DNA of 64,000 nucleotides from Haloferax elongans ATCC BAA-1513 (GCF_000336755.1 NZ_AOLK01000015.1:343509-407508), one strand, 5' to 3'; positions 48,618-57,230 are shown, numbered from the stretch's first letter. Made by a program: numbers and translations. The notes: generated from the sequence alone by a model not told the origin.

Positions 48618-49751
48618 TCACTTCACAGACCGAGTCGTGCTATTCGTGGCTGTCGCGTCTGTCGCGCCCATCGAGCCAGTCGCAGTTCCCTCGGCGACCG
48701 CACGCACGAACTCGCGGACTGTCGCTGCCGTCTCGTCCCACGTCACGTGGTCGAGATACCGCTGTCTGGCGGCCAAGGAGTGGGCGACGAGGCGCTCGGA
48801 GTCCCGACAGAGCGGCGCGATAGCATCTGTAATCTCGGATGGGTCCGTCGGGTCGACGAGATAGCCGTCTTCGCGGTGCGTGACGAGTTCGCTCCCACCG
48901 CCAGCGGTCGAAACGATAGCTGGGAGCCCGAATCCCATCGCTTCGAGCGCGGCGATGCCGAAGCCCTCGTAGTGAGAGGGGAGTGCGAACACGTGCGACT
49001 CACGCAGTGTTGCAGCGAGGTCGGCATCGGGGAGTCGGCCGGTGAAAGTGACGTAGTCCTCGATACCGAGGTCAGACACGAGCGTTCGAAGCCGACGTTC
49101 GTATCTGGCGTCGACCGCTGCGCCGACCACCGTCAACTCCCACTCCCACCGGACGCGAGAGAGCCCGCGGAGCAGTCCATCGACGTTTTTCCGCGGTTCG
49201 AGGTTGCCGACGGTGACGACTTGGAGTGGGCCGTCGGTCGCCCGCTCGCCAATCGCTTCGGGCGTCACCGGGGCACCGAACTCGGAAAACCGGTCGCCAG
49301 CAGGATACGCGACGACGCTCGGCTCGGTCGTCGTCAAGTCTGCGACGCTCTCCCGAGTGGTCTCGCTGTTGAACACGAACGCGTCGACCGAGTCGAGATA
49401 GCGTGCTTCGACGAGTTGGCGGAGTCGGCGTCGCCACGGGTGGAAGTTCTCTCGGGAGTTGAGGTGGTGGACGACCGAGACGAGCGGCGTATCGTCGTCG
49501 AGACCAGCGTTTGCGGCGGCGAGCGACGGGTGACACAACTCGTCTTGGAGCAGCACGTCGACGTCCAGCTTTCGCAAGCGACGGAGTGCCGTGGCGTTGT
49601 CTCCGAGACGCGCCCAGTACGCTCGCTCGGGGAGCGAGACGACCGTCACCTCGTCACCCGCCTCGCGGAACCGACGGACGAGTTCGAGGTCGTAGCGGTA
49701 GCCACCGGAGCGGTCGTCGAGCGGGCCGTAGACGACGAATCCGAGATGCAC
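48618..49751 (-). CDS. GT4-family glycosyltransferase of the pterin operon
   Basis: A 377-residue GT-B enzyme. The donor-binding C-terminal half shows VVTVGNLEPRKNVDGLLRGL, then TFTGRLPDADLAATLRESHVFALPSHYEGFGIAALEAMGFGLPAIVSTAGGGSEL with the E-x7-E motif of retaining family 4 glycosyltransferases. A Ser/Thr/Ala-rich tail ends the protein. It is the last gene of a four-gene run, with a single base between it and the PTPS-family gene, so it is strongly expected to be co-expressed with arfA. The acceptor may be a pterin-derived molecule; a lipid or glycan is also possible. Confidence 0.87.
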   Translation of the reverse strand: MHLGFVVYGPLDDRSGGYRYDLELVRRFREAGDEVTVVSLPERAYWARLGDNATALRRLRKLDVDVLLQDELCHPSLAAANAGLDDDTPLVSVVHHLNSRENFHPWRRRLRQLVEARYLDSVDAFVFNSETTRESVADLTTTEPSVVAYPAGDRFSEFGAPVTPEAIGERATDGPLQVVTVGNLEPRKNVDGLLRGLSRVRWEWELTVVGAAVDARYERRLRTLVSDLGIEDYVTFTGRLPDADLAATLRESHVFALPSHYEGFGIAALEAMGFGLPAIVSTAGGGSELVTHREDGYLVDPTDPSEITDAIAPLCRDSERLVAHSLAARQRYLDHVTWDETAATVREFVRAVAEGTATGSMGATDATATNSTTRSVK

Positions 49752-49752
49752 G

Positions 49753-50130
49753 TTAGAGGTCCGTCTCGTAGGTCGCGCTCGCGACGTCGTCTTCCCAGAT
49801 TCGGACCGAGAGATGTGTCGGCTGTGTCAACTCCGCGGCATCGACGAACCGTCCGCACACCTCACGAGCGAATCGCTCGATACTCGGATTCTTCCCTTCG
49901 AACTCGGGGAGGTCGTTCATCGTCTCGTCGCGGTAGCGAGCGAGGGTCGCATCCAGCGCCGATTTCACGTCGTCGATGTCGACGAGATAGCCGTATTCGT
50001 CGAGTTCTGGACCGGTGAGTTCCACTTCGACAGTAAAGGCGTGTGAATGGCGCTCACCTTCTGGCCCAGGGTCAGGGACCGTCAGGTAGTGCTGCGCGAT
50101 AATATCTTGGCGAACCGACACGCGATACAT
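49753..50130 (-). CDS. PTPS/QueD-family protein lacking the catalytic Cys
   Basis: A 125-residue protein of the 6-pyruvoyltetrahydropterin synthase / QueD family (COG0720). The zinc-binding histidines are H14 (IIAQHYL) and the H28-x-H30 pair (RHSHAF); LVDIDDVK and NPSIERFA match the substrate-binding D and E regions. The cysteine that normally precedes the HxH motif is absent: the segment reads PGPEGERHSH. Subfamilies of COG0720 without the Cys perform other reactions on dihydroneopterin triphosphate. It is flanked by an MDR dehydrogenase (6-nt gap) and a glycosyltransferase (1-nt gap), in an operon begun by arfA. Confidence 0.85.
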   Translation of the reverse strand: MYRVSVRQDIIAQHYLTVPDPGPEGERHSHAFTVEVELTGPELDEYGYLVDIDDVKSALDATLARYRDETMNDLPEFEGKNPSIERFAREVCGRFVDAAELTQPTHLSVRIWEDDVASATYETDL

Positions 50131-50136
50131 ACCACC

Positions 50137-51135
50137 TCAACCGTCCCCGTACGTAAAGAGGATTTGGACGGCGTCGTCGGGTTCGTCTTCCAGTAGCTCG
50201 TAGGCGCGGGCGGCATCGCCGACGTCGAGACGGTGCGTGACGAGCGATTCGAGAGGGATGTCTTCGAGGAAGTCCCACGCGAGCGAGAACCGTCGTTCCG
50301 TGTCCCAGCGACCGCTGAGGTCCGGGTCGATGGTACTCACCTGACTGCTCTCGACGCTGATTCGAGAGCGGTGGAACCGCCCACCGAGGTCGAGCGAGGC
50401 GCGTTTGGTGCCGTACCACGAGCCGACGACGACCCGGCCGTCGTAGCGCGTCACGTCGAGCGCGTCGTCGAGCGCGTCGGGGTCCCCGGACAGTTCGAAC
50501 GTCAGGTCGGCACCGTCGGCGGGATGGTCGAGCGACTCGGGAGAAACCGCAGCGTCGGCACCGAGGTCGAGTGCGAGTTGTCGCCGTTCAGGCACGCAAT
50601 CGACGGCCGTGAGACTCCCGAGCGGGAATTTGTCGAGGAGCCACGTCGTGACGAGACCGACGATTCCCTGCCCAAAGACGACGACGTGTTCGCCGACGAG
50701 CGGGCGGCCGTCCATCACGAAGTTGAGCGCCGTCTCCATCGTCGGCAAGAGGGCGGCCCGGCCGTCACTCACGCCGTCTGGAATCGTCCTGAGTTCCGAC
50801 GGGCGGGTGAGAAAACAGCTCTCGTGGGGATGGAAGGAAAAGACACGCTCTCCGAGGAGCGACGCATCGACAGCATCGCCGACTGCTTCGACCTCGCCGA
50901 CAGCGGCGTAGCCGTACGTGAGCGGAAACGAGAGGTCGCCTTCGAGAGCGGCGATAGATTCGTCTGCGGGGAGGTTCGTGGGTGCCTCACCGCGATAGAC
51001 GAGACGTTCAGTTCCCGAGCTCACAGCAGAGAGGCGGGTTCGAACGCGCACTTGGGTTCGATCGGGGGCGGGAACGTCGTGGTCGCGAACCTCGACTTCC
51101 TTCGGACCGACGAAGTAGACCGCGCGTCCGTGCAT
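50137..51135 (-). CDS. MDR-type dehydrogenase of the pterin operon
   Basis: A 332-residue medium-chain dehydrogenase/reductase. The nucleotide-binding motif is VVVFGQGIVGLVTTWLL with a GxGxxG. The N-terminal part has LTYGYAAVGEVEAVG, but the zinc-ligand Cys and His of classical alcohol dehydrogenases are not evident: the expected position reads SSGTERLVYRGE. The pattern SGTE is seen in non-alcohol-dehydrogenase MDR members such as bacteriochlorophyllide and sorbitol-like dehydrogenases. It lies 3 nt after arfA and 6 nt before the PTPS-like gene, so it is likely part of the same pathway, perhaps a reduction of a pterin side chain. Confidence 0.82.
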   Translation of the reverse strand: MHGRAVYFVGPKEVEVRDHDVPAPDRTQVRVRTRLSAVSSGTERLVYRGEAPTNLPADESIAALEGDLSFPLTYGYAAVGEVEAVGDAVDASLLGERVFSFHPHESCFLTRPSELRTIPDGVSDGRAALLPTMETALNFVMDGRPLVGEHVVVFGQGIVGLVTTWLLDKFPLGSLTAVDCVPERRQLALDLGADAAVSPESLDHPADGADLTFELSGDPDALDDALDVTRYDGRVVVGSWYGTKRASLDLGGRFHRSRISVESSQVSTIDPDLSGRWDTERRFSLAWDFLEDIPLESLVTHRLDVGDAARAYELLEDEPDDAVQILFTYGDG

Positions 51136-51138
51136 CGG

Positions 51139-51921
51139 TCAGTCGTCTGCGGCGAGTGGCGCGTCGGCGAACTCGACTATCGTGCCGCGGTGGCGGCAGT
51201 CTTCGAGGGCGTGCTTGGCAGCGAAGCCCGCTTCGTGGGCGTTCGAGGCCGTCCCGACGCCGACTTTGAGTTCGACGCCCGCTTCGCCCTCGACGTGGTC
51301 GATGGCCGCGCGGTACTGACTCGCAGTGAGGTCGGGTGTAATCGAGATGATGTTGTCGCCGCCGACGAAGAACGACAGCGCGCCGTGTTCTTCTCTGAGG
51401 TGGCGCATGAGCGAGGCGTAGCCCTGCTCAATCTGGATGAACGTATCGAACTCGTTGAGGCGGTCTGTGTACTTGCCAGTCGCGTCGTTCACGTCGAAGT
51501 GAGCGATTTGCACGTCCGAGTCGGCGCGGTCTTCCATCGGGAGCGTCTCCCCGGAGAGAACTTCGCGTCGCTCGTGGTCCTGTGCACTGCCAGCACGTTG
51601 GACGACGTCTGTGGCGCGTTCGAGTGCGACCGCGGGGTTGCGGTCGACGCCGATGCCGAGACTGAGCGTCACCGGATAGCGGTTGGCGATAGACTCCTGG
51701 AGGAGTTCGTGGTCGTCACGGTCCAGGCCGTTGGTGACGGCGACCATGTTGTCGAATCGGGTAAAGAAGACGTACCCGTCGCGAGAGCCGACGAACTGGG
51801 CCAGGTCGGCAAAGAGCCGCGACTGGAGGGTCTGGAGATCCATCTCCCGTCGAGGCTCGGGCGTTACGGTCCACGGCCCGTAGTTGTCGATTTGGACGAG
51901 TGTCAGCTGCGTATTCGTCAC
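51139..51921 (-). CDS. arfA: GTP cyclohydrolase III
   Basis: A 260-residue archaeal GTP cyclohydrolase III, which opens the guanine ring of GTP and yields the formylamino-pyrimidine nucleotide, first step of flavin and F420 synthesis. The protein starts MTNTQLTLVQIDNYGPWT. It has two related halves: one with FFTRFDNMVAVTNG (56-58 FDN), the other with FFVGGDNIISITPD (GGDN 187-190), the nucleotidyl-cyclase-like sites of the family. It is the first gene in the operon, with MDR, PTPS-like and glycosyltransferase genes behind it. The presence of PTPS makes a pterin branch likely alongside, or instead of, the flavin branch. Confidence 0.93.
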   Translation of the reverse strand: MTNTQLTLVQIDNYGPWTVTPEPRREMDLQTLQSRLFADLAQFVGSRDGYVFFTRFDNMVAVTNGLDRDDHELLQESIANRYPVTLSLGIGVDRNPAVALERATDVVQRAGSAQDHERREVLSGETLPMEDRADSDVQIAHFDVNDATGKYTDRLNEFDTFIQIEQGYASLMRHLREEHGALSFFVGGDNIISITPDLTASQYRAAIDHVEGEAGVELKVGVGTASNAHEAGFAAKHALEDCRHRGTIVEFADAPLAADD

Positions 51922-52037
51922 AGTAGACGAGTCGGGCGAAGCGCATATCGTTCTTTGGTTCTGCGACGGGTCTGCCGAGACTCTGTCTCCGAGGATATCG
52001 AAGGTTGAAAGCAGAAGACTGCGGGACGACCCAGTTT

Positions 52038-52292
52038 CTATGCCGCGTCTTCACTGAGGAGGTAACTCGCCGTGATGTCGAGAATAGCCCACATCACGAC
52101 CCAAACGGTGAGTCCGACGACGACGATAACTGTCGACGACAACAGCGGTACGGTGAACGCGAGCGTCGCGACGGCCGTGTAGGTCAAAAAGAGCGCGACC
52201 ATCGCCGTCACCAACCCGTAGACACCCATGGCGCTATTTCCTGTCGCTGGACCGCGTAACCACCCGACGACTCGCTCGGAGGACACACCCAT
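52038..52292 (-). CDS. Small three-span membrane protein
   Basis: An 84-residue protein, MGVSSERVVGWLRG, with two to three hydrophobic segments (MGVYGLVTAMVALFLTYTAVATLAFTVPL and STVIVVVGLTVWVVMWAILDI) and an acidic C terminus. The ATG at 52292 is preferred because an AT-rich element (ACTATTATG, minus strand, plus-strand coordinates about 52316-52324) lies about 28 nt upstream. An in-frame ATG at 52319 would add nine residues. No family is recognised. It is divergent from the HAD hydrolase gene. Confidence 0.65.
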   Translation of the reverse strand: MGVSSERVVGWLRGPATGNSAMGVYGLVTAMVALFLTYTAVATLAFTVPLLSSTVIVVVGLTVWVVMWAILDITASYLLSEDAA

Positions 52293-52370
52293 ACTGAGAT
52301 GTACGATACCAAATGACATAATAGTTCTCTCGGGAGAACGTTCAATCAGTCGGCCTCCGAAGGGCCAGTG

Positions 52371-53153
52371 ATGGAATACCGAGGAGTGGTCCTCGACGTC
52401 GACGGCACAGTCGTCCGCGGTGACGAAGCGATACCGGGCGCGCTCGACGGCTTGGCAGCTATCGAAGCGGCCGGGCTCGACCGCCTGTTCGTCTCGAACA
52501 ATCCCACGAAGAAACCGCCAGCCTACGAAGAACGACTTCGCGGTGCTGGTATCGACGCCACGGCCGACGAAATCGTCACGTCGGGGACGACCACGACGTC
52601 GTACGTCGCCGAGCAACATCCGGGTGCGAAGACCTTCTGTATCGGCGAAGAAGGACTGCACGACCAGCTTCGAGAGGCCGGATTAGAACTCGTTTCTGCG
52701 TCGGACGACACCGAAGTCGTCGTAGTCGGTATCGACCGGGAGTTCCACTACGACGACTTGCGCGACGCGTACGTCGCCTTGCGTGACGGTGCGACATTCT
52801 ACGGCACCGACCCTGACATCGTCATCCCGTCTGCCGGTGGCGATATCCCCGGGTCAGGTGCGATTATCCACGCCGTCTCCGGGGTCGCCGGGCGTGAACC
52901 TGATGCGATTCTCGGGAAGCCCTCGCCGGTCGCACGGGATATCGTCCTCGACAGACTCGGTCTCGACCCCGAAGAAGTCCTCGTCGTCGGCGACAGACTC
53001 GATACGGACATCGCGATGGGGACATCTGCTGGGATGGGGGCCGCAGTCGTCCGCACCGGTGTGACCGACGACGCAGCACTCGCGGCCAGTGACCACGAAC
53101 CGGACTACGTCCTCGACAGTCTCGGCGATATCGAGTCGGTTCTGTCGGAGTAG
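52371..53153 (+). CDS. NagD-like HAD-superfamily phosphatase
   Basis: A 260-residue hydrolase of the HAD family, class IIA. Motif I is VLDVDGTVV near residue 8, motif II is [10 protein letters not shown], motif III K is in ILGKPSP and motif IV is [13 protein letters not shown]. The cap lies between motifs II and III, as in NagD and 4-nitrophenyl phosphatases. It likely removes phosphate from a small sugar or nucleotide. The ATG at 52371 directly follows a GTG at 52368 in frame; either might be used. It is transcribed alone. Confidence 0.92.
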   Translation: MEYRGVVLDVDGTVVRGDEAIPGALDGLAAIEAAGLDRLFVSNNPTKKPPAYEERLRGAGIDATADEIVTSGTTTTSYVAEQHPGAKTFCIGEEGLHDQLREAGLELVSASDDTEVVVVGIDREFHYDDLRDAYVALRDGATFYGTDPDIVIPSAGGDIPGSGAIIHAVSGVAGREPDAILGKPSPVARDIVLDRLGLDPEEVLVVGDRLDTDIAMGTSAGMGAAVVRTGVTDDAALAASDHEPDYVLDSLGDIESVLSE

Positions 53154-53245
53154 CTTCTCCACCACCTGTCCGAGTTTCCGACAGTCACCTGTCCCTGCAC
53201 AATCATTATTGTTCTGACGTAACAACTTCTGCGCGAGGAAACTCC

Positions 53246-53845
53246 ATGACTGGAAAGAAAATTCTGCTCATCGCAGGCGACTTCGTCGAAGATTACGAGA
53301 TTATGGTCCCGTTCCAGGCACTCCAGATGGTCGGCCACGAGGTCCACGCGGTGTGCCCCGAGAGAGAAGACGGCGACGTGTGTAAGACGGCCGTCCACGA
53401 CTTCCGCGGCGACCAGACGTATCTGGAGACCCGCGGGCACGACTTCGCACTGAACGCGACCTTCGCCGACATCGAGCCAGCGGACTACGACGCGCTCGTC
53501 GTCCCCGGTGGGCGCGCGCCCGAGTATCTCCGTGGCTACGACGAGGTACTCGACACAGTCCGGCACTTCTTCGAGGAGAAAAAGCCGGTCGCAGCTATCT
53601 GCCACGGACCACAGATTCTCGCCGCTGCAGGCGTCCTCGACGGCTACGAGATGACGTCGTATCCCGCTGTCCGCGCGGAAGTCGAGAACGCCGGTTGCTC
53701 GTGGGTCGATGGCGTCGTCGTCGACGACAACCTCGTTACGGGACAGGCGTGGCCGGACCACCCTGAGTGGCTGTCGGCGTTCCTCGACGTCCTCGGGACC
53801 GAAATCAGCCACACGCCGACTGCACAGGCCGCGGGCGACGACTAG
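53246..53845 (+). CDS. DJ-1/PfpI family protein
   Basis: A 199-residue protein of the DJ-1/PfpI superfamily. The nucleophile elbow is [10 protein letters not shown] (C119), paired with E15 in GDFVEDYE and H120, a typical triad arrangement of the PfpI type. [14 protein letters not shown] is also conserved. Members act as intracellular peptidases, deglycases or glyoxalases; the exact role is not settled even in well-studied cases. An AT-rich promoter-like TCATTATTGTTC lies about 35-45 nt before the start. It is 92 nt after the HAD gene. Confidence 0.9.
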   Translation: MTGKKILLIAGDFVEDYEIMVPFQALQMVGHEVHAVCPEREDGDVCKTAVHDFRGDQTYLETRGHDFALNATFADIEPADYDALVVPGGRAPEYLRGYDEVLDTVRHFFEEKKPVAAICHGPQILAAAGVLDGYEMTSYPAVRAEVENAGCSWVDGVVVDDNLVTGQAWPDHPEWLSAFLDVLGTEISHTPTAQAAGDD

Positions 53846-53894
53846 TCAGGATTCTCACACCGTGAATACCACGAGTGAGAATGTCTGACAAAGG

Positions 53895-53902
53895 TTTTTA
53901 AG
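53895..53902 (+). promoter_or_regulatory. TATA-like promoter of a 44-residue protein gene
   Basis: TTTTTAAG is centred about 25-26 nt before the ATG at 53924, the standard distance for leaderless transcripts in haloarchaea. Confidence 0.55.
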
Positions 53903-53923
53903 TGGTGCAGCGTAGGGTCTCGT

Positions 53924-54058
53924 ATGGAAGAGCCGAACAGCCCATACTTCCGCGAACAGGTCGACGATGCCGTCGAGACGAACCCACAAGAGGGGGAGGT
54001 CGTAATCGTGGAGGGTCAAGCGATGAGCCTTCGAGCCTACAAGAAGCGTCACGACTAA
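53924..54058 (+). CDS. 44-residue acidic micro-protein
   Basis: ATG at 53924 encodes MEEPNSPYFREQVDDAVETN, then PQEGEVVIVEGQAMSLRAYKKRHD and TAA. It is acidic at the front and basic at the back, with no hydrophobic span and no cysteines. Leaderless-type TATA spacing upstream and a hairpin plus T-run about 45 nt behind the stop frame it as a complete transcription unit. Codon use is haloarchaeal. I do not recognise the family. Confidence 0.6.
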   Translation: MEEPNSPYFREQVDDAVETNPQEGEVVIVEGQAMSLRAYKKRHD

Positions 54059-54101
54059 TCTGTCGGGACACCCGTAGGTCTCGGTGTTGTGGTGTGGTGT
54101 T

Positions 54102-54120
54102 CGGTCACGCGACCGTTTTT
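54102..54120 (+). terminator. Hairpin with T-run after the micro-protein gene
   Basis: CGGTC and GACCG form a 5-bp stem with a 4-base loop, followed directly by five T residues. It lies 43 nt after the micro-protein stop and also between it and the convergent OsmC gene. It resembles a simple terminator. Confidence 0.4.
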
Positions 54121-54194
54121 GTGGGGGGACACAGCCAGAGCGGAGCGTATCCGCTTTCTCAGCGTCACCCCCCGCGCACCAGGTCCCGTAGCTG

Positions 54195-54593
54195 TTAGAA
54201 TGCCCCGCCGTAGACGTTCACGTCCGCGTGCAGGCCGTCACGGAGCGCCGTGTGGACGTGGCAGATATCTTCGGCGAGGTCCGTTATCTCGGCCACCTCC
54301 TCGTCTGAGAGGGCCGCTTCGACGTAGACGTCGAAACTGACGCTCGTGAGGTCGTCGTCGCCGTCGACCGTCGCGTCCGCGTCGATTTGAATCTTCCCGA
54401 GGTCGTCGAAGCCCGTCTTCTGGCCGCCGACGCGGAAGGCCGGAAGGAAACAGGAGGCGTACGTCGCCACGAGTGTCTCGTTCGGGGACGGTCCAGTCTC
54501 GTTGAGCGCGTCGATTTGAAGGTCGAAGTCGCCGACGCGGCTCGTGCTCGAAAATCCATCTTCGCTGACGGTTGAGGTCTGAATATCGGACAT
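54195..54593 (-). CDS. OsmC-family peroxiredoxin-like protein
   Basis: A 132-residue OsmC/Ohr-family protein. The two redox cysteines are C48 in YASCFLPAFRV and C111 in EDICHVHTAL, the expected spacing for the family, and a Glu and Arg in ETLVATYASC and PAFRV match the active-site surroundings. Such proteins reduce organic hydroperoxides with thiol donors. This is the short YhfA-like or OsmC-like form. It stands alone between the micro-protein gene and the metallo-hydrolase gene. Confidence 0.9.
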   Translation of the reverse strand: MSDIQTSTVSEDGFSSTSRVGDFDLQIDALNETGPSPNETLVATYASCFLPAFRVGGQKTGFDDLGKIQIDADATVDGDDDLTSVSFDVYVEAALSDEEVAEITDLAEDICHVHTALRDGLHADVNVYGGAF

Positions 54594-54680
54594 CTACTCG
54601 ATTCGAGGGACTGTCTTCACCTAACGGTTGGTCGGTCGGGTGAGCCGATACACAATACCCAAAAAATCAAACAGCGCGGT

Positions 54681-55397
54681 CTATTCGAGCGTGAACGACT
54701 CGTCGCCGTCGAGGACGTGGACTTCGGCGTGACTGCCGGCCGCCTTCACTTCGCGCTCGAAGTCGTCAACGTCGATTTCGATGGGCGGGAACGTGTCGTA
54801 GTGCATCGGGAAGACGTGGTCGACGTCCAGCCAATCGGTTGCGACGGCCGCCTGCCACGGCCCCATCGTGAAGTGGTCGCCGACCGGGAGCGCGGCGGCG
54901 TCGGGTTCGTAGTACGGCCCGAAGATTTCGCGCATGTCGGTCATCAGACCAGTGTCGCCCGCGTGGTAGAATGTCGTCGCCTCGGCGTCGGACTGCTGTG
55001 TCGGCACCGAGTCGCTAATCACGTACCCGCCAGGGACACCCGCGTCGTATTCGTATCCCGTGTTGATGCCGTTCGTGTGGTCTGCGCGGACCATCGAGAC
55101 GTACGCGTCTCCCAGTTCGACGGTGCCACCGATGTTCATTCCGATGGTCTCGTCGACGCCCATCTCGGCTTCGACGTAGCCGGTGAGTTCGGGTGTGGCG
55201 ACGACCGTCGCGCCGTCGAACTCGCCTGCGTGGGCGATGTGGTCGGCGTGGCCGTGCGTCAGAAGGACGTAGTCCGGTGTCTCTACGTCGCTCGGCTCCA
55301 GCGACGTAAACGGATTGTCGAAGAACGGGTCGATGAGAATCGAAGTGCTTCCGACCGTGACGTGCCACGTCGAGTGGCCGTGCCAGATGAGCTCCAT
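54681..55397 (-). CDS. UPF0173 metallo-beta-lactamase-fold hydrolase
   Basis: A 238-residue metal-dependent hydrolase of the UPF0173 family. The N-terminal [10 protein letters not shown] and the metal-binding motif [16 protein letters not shown] (HxHxDH) are intact, with a further His in [14 protein letters not shown] and another in [15 protein letters not shown]. Family members have been crystallised with two metals, but a physiological substrate is not known. It is convergent with nothing; its start is 85 nt from the divergent RmlD-like gene. Confidence 0.92.
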   Translation of the reverse strand: MELIWHGHSTWHVTVGSTSILIDPFFDNPFTSLEPSDVETPDYVLLTHGHADHIAHAGEFDGATVVATPELTGYVEAEMGVDETIGMNIGGTVELGDAYVSMVRADHTNGINTGYEYDAGVPGGYVISDSVPTQQSDAEATTFYHAGDTGLMTDMREIFGPYYEPDAAALPVGDHFTMGPWQAAVATDWLDVDHVFPMHYDTFPPIEIDVDDFEREVKAAGSHAEVHVLDGDESFTLE

Positions 55398-55482
55398 AGC
55401 ACCTCGAAGTTACTCGTGAAATACACAAAAAGGTATTCGGAGGCACCGCACACTTCTTGGTACCTGTCTAGCGAATGAATGT

Positions 55483-56337
55483 ATGAACACCCAAGCAGAC
55501 ATCTTCGTCGTCGGTGCGAACGGCTACGTCGGGTCCGCGGTCGCCGACAGACTCGCCGCAGACGGCGCATCTGTCACCGGGACGTACCACTCGACCCCGG
55601 GGCGATGGGGACACAGGCAGTTCGATTTCTGGTCGGACGACCCGAGCCGACTCGCTGCCGGCGACTGTCTCGTCTTCGCGTCGACCGTCGAGCGCGACGA
55701 CCGACCGCTCGACGAATTCGAGGCGCGAGTGGGCGCACTGACCGACGCCTGCTCGGGGCTCCGCTTCGTGTACGTCTCCACTGACTCAGTCTTCGGTGGC
55801 GAGTCAGGGTGGTACTCCGAAGACGAGCCGACAGCACCGAGAAGTCACTACGGACGACGAAGCGCCCGGTTCGAGACGCTTGTCGAAGAGAACTGTACAG
55901 ACTACTGTATCGTCCGTCCGAGCTATGTCTACGGGTATTCTGGTGGCGAACTCGACAGCCGGTTAGCGCAGACGTTTCGGTCCCTCAGGTCCGGCGAGGT
56001 GGTTCGCTACTACGACGACTATTTCAAGAGCCCGGTCGAGGTCAATCAGCTCGCAGCGATTCTTTCCCGCGTGTGCACGGGTGGGTTCCAAGGGACGCTC
56101 CACGTGGGAGGCCCTCGAATGAGCGTCTTCGAATTCCATCGGCGTGCTGCCAGCGCATTCGGGGTGTCTCCTGACCGAGTCGAGCCAGCGTCGATGCCCG
56201 CGGAGAGTTCGCTCCCAACGGACACCTCACTCGATTCGAGCCGGGTTGCCCGGGAATTCGGTCTTCGACCGGCCCCCGTCGTCGAAAGCCTCACGTGTTC
56301 CTCAGTCGACGACGTGCTCGCTACCAAATCAGAGTGA
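55483..56337 (+). CDS. RmlD-like extended SDR with altered active site
   Basis: A 284-residue Rossmann-fold protein of the RmlD_sub_bind/extended short-chain dehydrogenase family. The NAD-binding GANGYVG lies at 11-17, VYVSTDSVFGG at 97-106 supplies the Ser/Thr-Asp region, and SHYGRRSARFE holds Tyr123. In the family the catalytic motif is YxxxK; here the fifth position is Ser127. The later parts match RmlD-like substrate binding. It could be a non-catalytic or differently acting relative. RmlD reduces dTDP-4-dehydrorhamnose and other members work on sugar nucleotides. Confidence 0.8.
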   Translation: MNTQADIFVVGANGYVGSAVADRLAADGASVTGTYHSTPGRWGHRQFDFWSDDPSRLAAGDCLVFASTVERDDRPLDEFEARVGALTDACSGLRFVYVSTDSVFGGESGWYSEDEPTAPRSHYGRRSARFETLVEENCTDYCIVRPSYVYGYSGGELDSRLAQTFRSLRSGEVVRYYDDYFKSPVEVNQLAAILSRVCTGGFQGTLHVGGPRMSVFEFHRRAASAFGVSPDRVEPASMPAESSLPTDTSLDSSRVAREFGLRPAPVVESLTCSSVDDVLATKSE

Positions 56338-56455
56338 GCAGTTCTTCGCTCGACACTGGCGACCGTGGGCCGAACCCCAAGCAGACTCAGTCTCAGTCGT
56401 GCGGCGTGGCAACTGTGGGGCAAAATACTATGGTAAGTCGTGATATCATTCGGAC

Positions 56456-56845
56456 ATGGCCACGAAGATGGCACGTCGTCTCAAGCAGTTCTTCGAAGAG
56501 CGGACGGCTGGCGGCCTGCGGAGTATCGTCGTGTACGAGGAAGACGAATTCGAGGTGAGCTATCTTCGGGACGACGTCGCAGCGGAATACACAGAACGTG
56601 AGGTCGCCGCGGCCGTCGACGACGCGAGAACGGAGTCGTTGATGGCTCCCGTCTACGGCGACCTCTACACCGACGACCACGACGACCTGATTTGTACCAT
56701 CAAGGTGTTTCCCTCGGTCGTCGAGATGAACTTCGTCCGTTCGAGCGCCGAAGGCGTCGCAGTCGCCCTCGATGCGGGCGTCCTCGAAGCGTCAGATGGG
56801 TTGGTCACCGAGGCCCGAGCAGTCGCGGCTGACGACCAGATATAA
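56456..56845 (+). CDS. Uncharacterised soluble protein, DUF7522-like
   Basis: A 129-residue soluble protein starting MATKMARRLKQFFEERTAGGLRSIVVYEEDEFEVSYLRDDVAAEYTEREVAAAVDD. Its pattern is a helical lead, a four-strand middle (DDLICTIKVFPSVVEMNFVR) and a helical end. I recall it only as a conserved haloarchaeal hypothetical of the DUF7522 kind. No catalytic residues stand out. It is on the same strand as, and 36 nt before, the small membrane gene. Confidence 0.68.
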   Translation: MATKMARRLKQFFEERTAGGLRSIVVYEEDEFEVSYLRDDVAAEYTEREVAAAVDDARTESLMAPVYGDLYTDDHDDLICTIKVFPSVVEMNFVRSSAEGVAVALDAGVLEASDGLVTEARAVAADDQI

Positions 56846-56881
56846 CACACCAATAATACATTCGAGCCTGTGAGGTGAGCT

Positions 56882-57139
56882 ATGGTCGAGAAACAGGAGC
56901 GCGACCTCCGCCGAGACGGGCTGTTATTTCTCGTCGGGGTGACCGGTCTCGCTGTCCTCGAACTGGGAACACAACCGACGTCGGCGCGCGAGTTCGTGAT
57001 ACTACGCGAGTTTCTCTTCGGTAGTGCGCTTGGTATCTTACTCTCGGGCGTGTTCCGCGCGACTGACAAACAAGCCCTCGTCTCGACGCTTTGCCTTGCT
57101 GTCGGCTTCGCCGTCGGCGGCGTCATCAACGTCTTCTGA
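56882..57139 (+). CDS. Small two-span membrane protein
   Basis: An 85-residue protein with a charged head (MVEKQERDLRRDG) and two to three hydrophobic segments: LLFLVGVTGLAVLEL, FLFGSALGILLSGVF and STLCLAVGFAVGGVINV. It has no recognised family. It probably shares a transcript with the preceding gene (36-nt gap). It is followed after 91 nt by the FAH-family gene. Confidence 0.66.
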   Translation: MVEKQERDLRRDGLLFLVGVTGLAVLELGTQPTSAREFVILREFLFGSALGILLSGVFRATDKQALVSTLCLAVGFAVGGVINVF

Positions 57140-57230
57140 GGTGCCGACAAACAGAGCGTCCCCGCACAGAAACCGGCCGAACACGTGGTGAGTGTAAAGA
57201 CCTATCACGCCCCACACAGACTCGTCGCGC

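Noticed and set aside
48747-50018. A 423-codon plus-strand frame over the glycosyltransferase
   Set aside because: Antisense of a glycosyltransferase with complete GT4 motifs; no family resemblance.
50233-52008. A 591-codon open frame on the plus strand across the pterin operon
   Set aside because: It is antisense to three well-supported minus-strand genes and its translation is a monotone of Arg, Glu, Val and Asp without domains. Long antisense frames are normal in GC-rich haloarchaeal DNA.
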